Translations under genes and position numbers: made by a program
Shown here: positions 1 through 6,309 of the stretch, piece by piece
Numbering within the stretch: position 1 is the stretch's first letter
Layout of the letters: each line of letters begins with the position of its first letter
Origin: DATDPY01 sp964395765
GTDB lineage: Bacteria; Bacteroidota; Bacteroidia; Cytophagales; Cyclobacteriaceae
Reading direction: 5' to 3'
Length of the DNA stretch: 6,309 bases
NCBI GenBank assembly: GCA_964395765.1
Contig: CAYNCU010000230.1
Coordinates: 1-6,309, forward strand
The notes under the pieces: generated by a model
Databases searched by the model: none
Seen by the model: the letters and a program-made list of their open reading frames with translations, nothing else
Told to the model about the DNA's origin: nothing

Positions 1-1004
1 AAGGAAAGAAATTTTCAATTCAACCGGCCCTCAATTTCAAAGGCAGTCTCGATGCCCCCGGGTATTCCTATCATTATATCGGCGGTGACGCCACCTATGT
101 GGTTATCCCGGGAGAAGTGATGGAAATGAACTGCCTGCTGGAATATCATGGTGCAGGATATTTCCCTGCGGCTCTATCCGAACCTTATTCCTGCGTTGCC
201 GGAACCTTTCACGCTCATTATCATACCCAAGGCGGTTCCTATGTACATGACATGGGAATTGTTAAAGGCGGGAACATGGCCTTGATGGCGGCCGCAGGAC
301 CGATGGGTACCGCAGCGCTGGATTATATTGTTCATTGTAACCGGAGGCCAGGGAAACTGGTGGTCACTGATATCGACGGATCGAAACTGGACCGGATAAG
401 TAAACTGGTTACCATGGAGGAAGCGGCAAAATTCAAGGTGGAATTACATTATGTAAATACATCGGGTATTAATGACCCGGTTTCGCATCTCAGGAAACTT
501 ACCTCCGATAAAGGATTCGATGACATATTGGTTTTTGCACCGGTTAAATCTTTGGTGGAGCAGGCAGATGCACTTTTAGGCCTCGACGGCTGCCTCAATT
601 TTTTTGCCGGACCTTCCGATGCGAACTTTAAAGCGGAATTTAATTTCTACGATGCCCATTATCACAGGACCCACATTATAGGCACCAGTGGTGGAAATAC
701 GGAGGATATGATCGAGTGCCTCGATATGATGGCCGGAAATTTACTTCATCCTGAAATTCTCGTTACCCATATCGGGGGTCTTAACGCAGTGCCGGAAACC
801 ACCATGAACCTGCCCCACATCTCGGGAGGGAAAAAGCTGATTTATACTCATATCAATATGCCATTAACAGCGATTGCCAATTTTAATACTCTGGGAGCTC
901 ATAACAAGGTATTTAAGGAATTAGACGCTATTTGTGAAGCACATAACGGATTATGGTCGCTGGAAGCGGAAAAATATCTTATTGAAAATGGAGAGCGGAT
1001 TTAA
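1..1004 (+). CDS. Zinc-binding MDR dehydrogenase, L-sorbose-1-phosphate reductase (SorE)-like, 5' partial
   Basis: The reading frame is open from position 3 to the TAA at 1002-1004, giving 333 visible residues. A GTG at 99 lies inside the protein: the 32 codons before it read through family-like sequence (SYHYIGGDATYVV), so the true start is outside the window and roughly 80-100 N-terminal residues, including the first zinc ligands, are missing. The fragment shows the end of the GroES-like catalytic domain, an 'LSEP' segment whose Glu (codon 180-182) sits where MDR enzymes often place a zinc ligand, then a Rossmann domain with AAAGPMG (Gly-Pro-Met-Gly codons 297-308) and 'VVTDID', where the acidic residue after beta-2 favours NAD(H) over NADP(H). 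The family reference, SorE, reduces L-sorbose 1-phosphate to D-glucitol 6-phosphate in the cytoplasm. The family call is fairly firm. The substrate is inferred, and another ketose-phosphate or polyol-phosphate pair is possible. Confidence 0.8.
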   Translation, partial: GKKFSIQPALNFKGSLDAPGYSYHYIGGDATYVVIPGEVMEMNCLLEYHGAGYFPAALSEPYSCVAGTFHAHYHTQGGSYVHDMGIVKGGNMALMAAAGPMGTAALDYIVHCNRRPGKLVVTDIDGSKLDRISKLVTMEEAAKFKVELHYVNTSGINDPVSHLRKLTSDKGFDDILVFAPVKSLVEQADALLGLDGCLNFFAGPSDANFKAEFNFYDAHYHRTHIIGTSGGNTEDMIECLDMMAGNLLHPEILVTHIGGLNAVPETTMNLPHISGGKKLIYTHINMPLTAIANFNTLGAHNKVFKELDAICEAHNGLWSLEAEKYLIENGERI

Positions 1005-1030
1005 ATATTATCCGAAAAGCCATAGCTTTG
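1000..1030 (+). promoter_or_regulatory. Possible Bacteroidota-type promoter (TTTA ... TAGCTTTG)
   Basis: TAGCTTTG at 1023-1030 fits the primary sigma-factor -7 consensus of Bacteroidota, TAnnTTTG. A TTTA at 1000-1003 is one base from the -33 consensus TTTG and is separated from the -7 motif by 19 bases, the expected spacing. Two points weaken it. It would leave a leader of about 275 bases before the transketolase, and the -7 motif overlaps a small hairpin (1016-1029). Looser matches nearer the gene, such as TATTATTTG at 1185-1193 (one base too long) and AATTTTTG at 1244-1251, lack a -33 partner. Confidence 0.25.
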
Positions 1031-1313
1031 TAAAATTCCAGATCTCAAAAACTTACAATGGTTATTTGATGAAGTAGTAAGTTGAACAAATTTCAATTCA
1101 TATTCAAGCAATAATTATCAATGTTCAAAAACGGATTCCGAATATCGATTTGTTTTGTCAATGATGAATTTTAATAGGGATCTGTATTATTTGATTTTTG
1201 AAAATTGGAATTTAAATGAATATTAATTTTATTAATAGGTTACAATTTTTGATAAAAAATAAATATTAACATACTTAAGAATTACTATAAATCTTTAAAA
1301 AAAATTAATTGAT
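1005..1313. other. AT-rich intergenic region (309 bases)
   Basis: No supportable gene lies here. The longest ATG frame I noticed (1121-1174) gives only 17 residues and has no ribosome-binding site. The stretch is far richer in A and T than its flanking genes, especially from about 1160 to 1305. It contains a perfect inverted repeat (1221-1237), two short direct repeats (TTAATAGG at 1171-1178 and 1232-1239; ATTTTTGA at 1194-1201 and 1245-1252) and one perfect match to the Bacteroidota -7 element. No convincing terminator follows the dehydrogenase: the small AAAGC/GCTTT hairpin at 1016-1029 has no T-run. The length and composition suggest that transcription of the transketolase starts in this gap, independently of the dehydrogenase. 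Confidence 0.6.
1221..1237. repeat. Perfect inverted repeat TATTAAT-TTT-ATTAATA
   Basis: Seven-base arms at 1221-1227 and 1231-1237 are exact reverse complements around a three-base TTT spacer, centred 85 bases upstream of the transketolase start. A site of this size and symmetry could be a dimeric regulator operator, but both arms are pure A/T in an AT-rich stretch, so chance is a real alternative. As RNA the stem would be weak with a tight loop, which makes a DNA-level role more plausible than a transcript structure. Confidence 0.35.
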
Positions 1314-3389
1314 ATGGATCTTAATAACCCCAGGATTGTAAATAAAGCTGCCGATAACATTCGTATACTGGCCCTGTCCATGGTCGAAAAAGCGCAATCC
1401 GGCCATCCCGGCGGGCCCATGGGAGGAGCTGACTTTATAAACGTGCTTTTCTCGGAATTTCTAGAATTCGACCCGGATGACATGTCATGGATACACCGCG
1501 ACAGGTTCTTTCTCGATCCCGGTCATCTTTCAGCCATGTTATACTCCATTCTTCACATGTTCGGGAAAATCGGTGTCGAAGACCTGAAAAATTTCCGTCA
1601 ATGGGACAGCGCAACACCGGGCCACCCGGAACGAGATATTACCCGCGGAATTGAAAATACTTCCGGTCCGTTAGGCCAGGGACATACTTTCGCGGTCGGG
1701 GCAGCGATCGCTGAAAAATTTCTTACCTCCAGGTTTGGCGATGCCGTATCTCACAGGATCTATTCCTATATCAGTGATGGCGGAGTTCAGGAAGAAATTT
1801 CACAGGGCACAGGCCGGATCGCGGGATTCCTGGGTTTGAATAACCTGATCATGTTTTATGACTCGAATGACATCCAGCTATCCACTCCCACCAGCCATGT
1901 TACTCATGAAGATACTGCTAAAAAATATGATGCCTGGGGATGGAATGTCATTGTTATCAATGGGAATGACCAGGACCAGATCCGTAACGCATTAAAACAG
2001 GGTCAGGCAGAAAAGAACAGGCCCACCCTGATCATCGGTAAAACGATCATGGGAAAAGGAGCGCTCACCGAATCCGGTGAGAAATTTGAGGGAAAAGTGA
2101 AAACACATGGAATGCCTTTATCCAAAGCCGGCGGATCCGTGAAAAAAACGATTGAAAACCTGGGCGGAAATCCTGAGGATCCTTTTAAAGTTTTCCCGGA
2201 TGTCAGGCAATATTATGATGAAATAATAAAGATCAAAAAAGAAAAGGTTAAGGAGAAGAATGCAATTCTTTCTGCATGGGAAAAGAAAAATCCGGAACTG
2301 GCGAAGAAATTAAAATTATTCTATAGCGGCGAGGTACCTTCAATCGATTTTAAATCCATTGAGCAAAAAAGCGACATATCGACCCGGGGTGCTTCTAAAA
2401 ATGTGCTGGCAAAATTTGCAACCACCATTGAAAATATGATCGTTGCCTCTGCTGACCTTTCCGACAGTGATTATACCAATGGCTTTTTAGATAAGTCAAG
2501 CGAATTCAGGGCAGGTGATTTTAAAGGCGGTTTTTTGCAAATGGGAGTATCGGAACTTACCATGGCTTCCGTGGCCACCGGAATGGCTATTCACGGCGGC
2601 GTGATCCCGGCCTGCGGCACTTTCTTTGTCTTTTCCGATTACCAGAAACCAACGGCCCGCCTTGCGGCACTGATGAAATTGCCGGTGAAATTCATTTGGT
2701 CCCATGATGCCTTCCGCGTCGGAGAGGATGGTCCCACCCATCAACCGATTGAACAGGAGGCGCAAATCCGCCTGCTCGAAAAATTGAAAAACCATTCAGG
2801 CAAAAAGGGATTCCTGGTGCTGAGACCGGCCGACGGCTATGAAACATCCGTATGCTGGAAACTGGCAATAGAAAATCGTGAATCCCCTACCGCTTTGATC
2901 CTTTCGCGGCAAAACATACAGGCATTACCTGCCAAACCGGGATCAACCCGATATGATGATGCTTTAAATGCATCTAAAGGAGCCTATATTGTCTCCGATG
3001 ACGGTGGCAAACCGGACATTATTCTTGTCGCGAACGGATCCGAAGTGGCTACCCTCGTCGCCGGAGCTGAAAAACTGAGAAAGGAAAAGAATCTCAAAAT
3101 AAGAATCGTTTCTGCTCCTTCGGAAGGTTTATTCCGCGACCAGGACCAAAAATACCAGGAAGAAATCCTCCCGTGGAATATACCCACGTTCGGGATGACG
3201 GCCGGCCTGTCGGTTACCTTGCAGGGGCTTATCGGACCGCTCGGTAAAGTATACGGCCTCGATCATTTCGGTGCGTCAGCGCCGTATAAAGTGCTGGATG
3301 AAAAATTTGGTTTTACGGCAGACAAGGTTTATGAAGAAGTTATGAAATACCTGTCGGAATACAAGAGTCTGAAAGCCAGAATTTCATAA
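1314..3389 (+). CDS. tkt: Transketolase, full length
   Basis: This is a cytoplasmic thiamine-diphosphate enzyme that moves two-carbon ketol units between sugar phosphates in the pentose-phosphate pathway. At 691 residues it is slightly longer than E. coli TktA (about 660). By motif alignment to TktA the active site is intact: H31 (SGHPGG), H71 (DPGH), H104 (TPGHPE), Mg ligands D155 and N185, catalytic E414 (MGVSEL), and H464 and H476 (GEDGPTHQP). The phosphate-binding R358, S379 and R532 are also present. Domains are PP (about 1-300), a Lys/Glu-rich linker (about 300-355), Pyr (about 356-535) and a C-terminal domain (about 550-690, including HFGASAP). The ThDP motif starts SDG instead of GDG, which I recall as usual for the Bacteroidota branch. 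The ATG at 1314 gives an N-terminus of normal length. No Shine-Dalgarno is visible, only an A8 run at 1297-1304. The setting suggests a pathway-dedicated copy, but a housekeeping role is not excluded. Confidence 0.95.
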   Translation: MDLNNPRIVNKAADNIRILALSMVEKAQSGHPGGPMGGADFINVLFSEFLEFDPDDMSWIHRDRFFLDPGHLSAMLYSILHMFGKIGVEDLKNFRQWDSATPGHPERDITRGIENTSGPLGQGHTFAVGAAIAEKFLTSRFGDAVSHRIYSYISDGGVQEEISQGTGRIAGFLGLNNLIMFYDSNDIQLSTPTSHVTHEDTAKKYDAWGWNVIVINGNDQDQIRNALKQGQAEKNRPTLIIGKTIMGKGALTESGEKFEGKVKTHGMPLSKAGGSVKKTIENLGGNPEDPFKVFPDVRQYYDEIIKIKKEKVKEKNAILSAWEKKNPELAKKLKLFYSGEVPSIDFKSIEQKSDISTRGASKNVLAKFATTIENMIVASADLSDSDYTNGFLDKSSEFRAGDFKGGFLQMGVSELTMASVATGMAIHGGVIPACGTFFVFSDYQKPTARLAALMKLPVKFIWSHDAFRVGEDGPTHQPIEQEAQIRLLEKLKNHSGKKGFLVLRPADGYETSVCWKLAIENRESPTALILSRQNIQALPAKPGSTRYDDALNASKGAYIVSDDGGKPDIILVANGSEVATLVAGAEKLRKEKNLKIRIVSAPSEGLFRDQDQKYQEEILPWNIPTFGMTAGLSVTLQGLIGPLGKVYGLDHFGASAPYKVLDEKFGFTADKVYEEVMKYLSEYKSLKARIS

Positions 3390-3507
3390 TTATTTTTACT
3401 ACCTTGTAATCCGCCTTGATTTTTAGAACTCAAAATCAGAGTTGGATATTTTTTATTGATCCCGGGACCGGAGAGCCCGGCGGTATGTTGATTTAACAGG
3501 ATCCAAA
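3390..3507. promoter_or_regulatory. Gap with two overlapping hairpins, a T-run and a GC-rich hairpin
   Basis: Two mutually exclusive stems can form. TGATTTT (3417-3423) pairs with AAAATCA (3432-3438), or AACTC (3427-3431) pairs with GAGTT (3439-3443). The second stem is followed five bases later by six T residues (3449-3454), which resembles a weak intrinsic terminator or a minimal attenuator. Just downstream, CCGGG (3462-3466) can pair with CCCGG (3476-3480) across a nine-base loop; this GC-rich stem ends 27 bases before the kinase ATG. AGGA at 3498-3501 is a reasonable ribosome-binding site six bases from that ATG. The stems are short and the function is inferred. Confidence 0.35.
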
Positions 3508-5010
3508 ATGAATGGGGAGTACAAAATCGCAGTCCTGGATATAGGTAAAACCAATAAGAAGCTTATCCTTTATGACCAGGATCTGAATTTGGTTGCGGGT
3601 GACAGTGTCGTGATTGAAGAATACGAAAAAAATAATATCCGGCACGATAACCTGGCTGAAATTGAAAAATGGATCTTTAGATCTCTCAGGAAATTTGCCA
3701 GGGAATATCCGGATTTAAAATCAATATCAATTACAACGCATGGCGCAACCTTTGTATGCCTTGGGGAAAACGGGAAACCATGTGTACCTGAAATATCATA
3801 TACCACTGAACCGGGTGACGAATTTCATAATGAATTTTACAGGGAATTCGGCGACCGGAAAATTTTGCAGCAAAAAACCGCTACTCCCGATTTCAATTTA
3901 TTGATTAACCCGGGGAAAGGAATTTGGTTTGTCTCCAGGCATTATCCTCAAAAATTCAGGAACACTCGTCATATTCTGAATTACCCTCAATACTTCGGCT
4001 ATCTTTTGACCGGGGAATTCGGAGTGGAACCGACCTATACCGGTTGCCATACCTATTTATGGGATTTTAAAAGAAATTATTGGTCGGATGTAGCGGTAAA
4101 AATGGGACTGAAAAACTTATTTCCGTCTGAAATCAGGCAACCCTGGGATGTGCTCGGAAAACTTCAGTCCTCGGTAGTAAAAAAGACCGGATTGTCGCCC
4201 GATACTACGGTTACGCTTGGCATTCATGATTCCAATGCCTCCCTGCTTCCTTATATGGTAACCATGAAAGAAGACTTTGTTTTAAACAGCACCGGCACCT
4301 GGTGTGTCATTATGCACGAAAAAGAAAATGTTGAATTCCGGCAGGATGAACTGGGCAAAGTGGTTTTTTATAACATCAACGCCTTTTCGAAGCCCGTCAA
4401 GACAGCAATATTTATGGGGGGACTTGAATTCCAGCAATACATAAATATTTTAAAAAAATTAAATCATAAAGATACTTTTCCTGAGTTCACTCCCGGCGTA
4501 TATGAGAAAATTATCCGGGAACAGCAACTATTTATTCTTCCGAGTGTTTCACGGGGCACGGGACAGTTTCCAGATTCCCAGCCGAGGATCATCGAAAAAG
4601 GGAAAACTTATTTTTTTGATGCTGTGAATGAAGGGAAATCGGTTCCTGCCTTTTTTCACGATTATGAAACTGCCTATGCCACCCTGATCCTGTCCCTGGT
4701 GATTCAGACAAAAGTCTCCCTTGAGAGGGCGGATATGACCGATGGGATCCCCCTGTTCATTGAAGGCGGCTTCAGTAATAATGATCCCTATACTTCCGTA
4801 CTGGCTTCACTGTATCCCGGTTCTGAAACGTATATCACGTCCTTGAATGAAGCCACTGCCTTCGGTGCCGCTCTGTTGGGTAAGGCTTCCGTCGAAAACC
4901 TGCATCCTTCGCGGTTGGGAAAATTTATTCATATGAATAAATACAGGGTGCCGAATTATAATTTTCCGGGATTCGATGATTATATTTCATTGTTCATGAA
5001 AAAAATCTGA
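3508..5010 (+). CDS. FGGY-family carbohydrate kinase, substrate unknown
   Basis: This 500-residue protein has the normal length of an FGGY sugar kinase, a cytoplasmic enzyme that transfers phosphate from ATP to a sugar, most often a ketose or polyol. The N-terminal half opens with the phosphate-1 loop D11-I-G-K-T-N16 and has a 'THGA' sugar-pocket segment (H78-A80). The likely catalytic base is D241 in GIHDSNAS (238-245). The C-terminal half has the phosphate-2 loop NSTGTW (260-265) and the adenosine-site glycines in EGGFSNN (419-425). The DIGKTN opening and GIHDSNAS form recall the branch containing the Novosphingobium aromaticivorans kinase and rhamnulo- or fuculokinase relatives rather than classical xylulokinase or glycerol kinase; this is a memory-based placement. 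The ATG at 3508 has AGGA six bases upstream and puts the DIGKTN loop at the usual distance. The gene lies 118 bases after transketolase and 38 before the transporter, probably in one transcription unit with the latter. A ketose or deoxyketose substrate is inferred. Confidence 0.88.
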   Translation: MNGEYKIAVLDIGKTNKKLILYDQDLNLVAGDSVVIEEYEKNNIRHDNLAEIEKWIFRSLRKFAREYPDLKSISITTHGATFVCLGENGKPCVPEISYTTEPGDEFHNEFYREFGDRKILQQKTATPDFNLLINPGKGIWFVSRHYPQKFRNTRHILNYPQYFGYLLTGEFGVEPTYTGCHTYLWDFKRNYWSDVAVKMGLKNLFPSEIRQPWDVLGKLQSSVVKKTGLSPDTTVTLGIHDSNASLLPYMVTMKEDFVLNSTGTWCVIMHEKENVEFRQDELGKVVFYNINAFSKPVKTAIFMGGLEFQQYINILKKLNHKDTFPEFTPGVYEKIIREQQLFILPSVSRGTGQFPDSQPRIIEKGKTYFFDAVNEGKSVPAFFHDYETAYATLILSLVIQTKVSLERADMTDGIPLFIEGGFSNNDPYTSVLASLYPGSETYITSLNEATAFGAALLGKASVENLHPSRLGKFIHMNKYRVPNYNFPGFDDYISLFMKKI

Positions 5011-5035
5011 ACGGCCTCCTTTCAGGAATTAATTC

Positions 5036-5051
5036 AGGTAATATTTCTTTG
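5036..5051 (+). promoter_or_regulatory. Probable TTG start with AGG ribosome-binding core for the MFS gene
   Basis: No in-frame ATG occurs near the expected N-terminus. The first internal ATG (5109) falls inside the first membrane helix region and would remove the conserved 'LYKNAYGDLSR' leader. TTG at 5049-5051 restores a leader typical of the family and has AGG at 5036-5038, ten bases upstream. ATT at 5043 or CTG at 5007 are in-frame but less likely alternatives. Confidence 0.6.
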
Positions 5052-6236
5052 CGCCAGATTTTACGTCTATATAAAAATGCTTACGGGGACCTTTCGCGTC
5101 CCGCATGGATGCTCGCACTGGTTATGTTGATTAACAGGAGCGGGACTATGGTTATTCCTTTCCTGAGTGTTTACCTGACCGGTACTCTCGGATTTTCCAT
5201 AGAAAAAGCCGGGATCATATTAAGCTGTTTCGGGATCGGTTCCATGATCGGCTCTTTCCTGGGTGGAAGCATGACGGATCGTTACGGCCATTTTTTCGTC
5301 CAGGTATTCAGCCTGATCGGCGGCGGATTATTATTCATCCTGCTTTCGGAGGTTACCGGATATTACTCCCTGATAGCAGGTATTATTGTACTGAGTATTA
5401 TTTCCGAAAGCCTTAGGCCGGCCAATGCATCTTCCGTAGCGAGCTATGCAAAACCCATGAATGTACCCCGCGCATTTTCACTGAACAGGATGGCCGTAAA
5501 CCTGGGCTTCACCGTCGGGCCGGCTTTGGGCGGGGTCCTGGCCGCCATTTCATTTCGCTTGCTTTTTATTACCGATGGCTTTACCTGTATTGCAGCAGGT
5601 ATCTTCTTTTTCATTTATTTCAAAAACAGAAAAGGTGACCGTCAAAAAAGCCTGAAAAAGAAAACCGGTTATACGGAAGTTTTCCGGAATTGGCGGTTTA
5701 TATTTTTTGTCGCCCTCGTAAGCTGTTTTGCCATACTGTTTTTCCAGTTGTTTATGACCCTCCCTCTTTATTACCGGGATGTGTATCATCTTCATGAAAA
5801 TAAAATCGGGATCCTGCTGGCCATGAATGGCATTATCGTATTTTCAACTGAAATGATTTTGGTATATACCCTGAACAAAAAATTCAGGATCCATGAACTT
5901 CTCTTCACCGGCATGTTACTGGTGGGTTTGTCTTTCATAATCCTGAATCTGTTCCAGGGAGTTTGGGTGCTTTTCCTGGCTATGACCATTTTAAGTTTCG
6001 CCGAAATTTTTTCCATGCCGTTTATGGCAACCTTTACGGTTCAGCAATCGGACGAACATAATCGCGGCGCCTATATGGGCTTATATACGCTTTCCTTTTC
6101 AATTGCCAATACCCTTTCCCCCTACCTGGGAGCAAAAATGATCAGCCATTTCGGTTTCAATACGCTCTGGTGGACTACCGGCTTTCTTTCCATCCTTATC
6201 GCGTTCGGGTTATTGTTGGTCACAAAGTCCAGGTAA
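5049..6236 (+). CDS. MFS transporter, 12 transmembrane helices, drug:H+ antiporter-like
   Basis: This is an inner-membrane secondary transporter of 395 residues. Hydrophobic segments support 12 helices in two six-helix halves, joined by a basic cytoplasmic loop at about residues 192-214 (KNRKGDRQKSLKKK). The loop after helix 2 carries MFS motif A (G72-G73...D77-R78...G80). Helix 4 has RPAN (123-126), and helix 5 has G157-P158-x-x-G161-G162, matching antiporter motif C. These features resemble the DHA1 efflux group (MdtH- or AraJ-like) more than sugar:H+ symporters. The protein begins with TTG at 5049, judged from the conserved leader LYKNAYGDLSR before helix 1. It follows the kinase by 38 bases with no terminator between, so co-transcription is likely. 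Export of a sugar, sugar phosphate or toxic by-product fits the motif and the context; uptake of the pathway sugar cannot be excluded. The cargo is unknown. Confidence 0.85.
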   Translation: MRQILRLYKNAYGDLSRPAWMLALVMLINRSGTMVIPFLSVYLTGTLGFSIEKAGIILSCFGIGSMIGSFLGGSMTDRYGHFFVQVFSLIGGGLLFILLSEVTGYYSLIAGIIVLSIISESLRPANASSVASYAKPMNVPRAFSLNRMAVNLGFTVGPALGGVLAAISFRLLFITDGFTCIAAGIFFFIYFKNRKGDRQKSLKKKTGYTEVFRNWRFIFFVALVSCFAILFFQLFMTLPLYYRDVYHLHENKIGILLAMNGIIVFSTEMILVYTLNKKFRIHELLFTGMLLVGLSFIILNLFQGVWVLFLAMTILSFAEIFSMPFMATFTVQQSDEHNRGAYMGLYTLSFSIANTLSPYLGAKMISHFGFNTLWWTTGFLSILIAFGLLLVTKSR

Positions 6237-6309
6237 CGCAAGGATCTGCTTTCCTTTAAACTTTATGTTGGGTTTGTTTTACCAGTCTCCTGTCCGAAAT
6301 GGTTTCTTC
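6237..6309. other. Downstream flank with a weak hairpin
   Basis: AAGGA (6240-6244) and TCCTT (6252-6256) can form a five-base stem with a seven-base loop just after the transporter stop. The sequence then becomes T-rich but without an uninterrupted T-run, so a terminator is only possible. The rest is too short to assign: the + strand has an ATG frame open to the edge from 6265, and the - strand has frames that could be the C-terminus of a convergent gene, for example ending at 6256. Confidence 0.25.

Noticed and set aside
99..1004. A complete 301-residue protein starting at GTG 99
   Set aside because: The frame stays open to the window edge and the upstream residues match the expected dehydrogenase domain, so this is an internal Val codon of a truncated gene.
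1016..1029. AAAGC-CATA-GCTTT hairpin as terminator of the dehydrogenase gene
   Set aside because: The stem is only five base pairs and is followed by GTAAAATTCC, not a T-run.
1121..1174. Small 17-residue ORF in the AT-rich gap
   Set aside because: It has no ribosome-binding site and no recognisable composition or motif, and its length is expected by chance.
2496..2795. Minus-strand ORF of 99 residues within transketolase
   Set aside because: It is antisense to conserved catalytic-domain coding sequence and has no family features; it is a shadow frame.
3570..3806. Minus-strand ORF of 78 residues within the kinase
   Set aside because: It is antisense to conserved kinase sequence and has no independent support.
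5550..6016. Two minus-strand ORFs opposite the transporter
   Set aside because: Both are shadows of a strongly supported membrane protein, with no ribosome-binding or domain evidence.
6256..6309. C-terminus of a convergent minus-strand gene (EETISDRRLVKQTQHKV then stop)
   Set aside because: Seventeen open codons are likely by chance, and the two other minus frames give equally short open tails, so no call can be made without the next bases.
1..6309. CRISPR array, insertion sequence, tRNA, phage or defence system
   Set aside because: I saw no regularly spaced repeats, transposase-like protein, tRNA-like cloverleaf or defence-type domain; all coding space is explained by metabolic and transport genes.

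Overview
The window looks like a carbohydrate-metabolism locus from a member of the Bacteroidota. The evidence is the transketolase sub-type (an SDG-type cofactor motif, a 'QMGVSELTM' active-site segment and a long charged inter-domain linker), the 'VMLINRSGTM' type of MFS protein, the weak or A-rich ribosome-binding regions, and strongly AT-rich gaps between moderately GC-balanced genes. The phylum call rests on remembered family resemblance, not on a search.

Layout, all on the + strand: (1) positions 1-1004, the 3' part of a medium-chain zinc-binding dehydrogenase of the L-sorbose-1-phosphate reductase (SorE) type, cut by the window edge; (2) 1005-1313, an AT-rich non-coding gap with a perfect short inverted repeat and a Bacteroidota-like promoter motif; (3) 1314-3389, a full-length single-chain transketolase with its catalytic residues intact; (4) 3390-3507, a gap with small overlapping hairpins, a T-run and a GC-rich hairpin; (5) 3508-5010, an FGGY-family sugar kinase; (6) 5049-6236, a 12-helix MFS transporter, apparently started by TTG; (7) 6237-6309, the start of the next intergenic region or neighbouring gene.

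Together the genes suggest a sugar catabolic locus. The kinase would phosphorylate a ketose or similar sugar, the dehydrogenase would interconvert a ketose phosphate and a polyol phosphate (or a related pair), and transketolase would link the products to the pentose-phosphate pool. The actual sugar cannot be read from the sequence, and no isomerase, aldolase or regulator lies inside the window. The MFS protein carries a drug-antiporter-type motif C, so sugar uptake is not a safe assumption for it. I see no phage, CRISPR, insertion sequence, tRNA or rRNA, and no clear sign of a wholly new system. The most interesting points are the unassigned kinase/reductase/transketolase combination and the non-coding gaps at 1005-1313 and 3390-3507.
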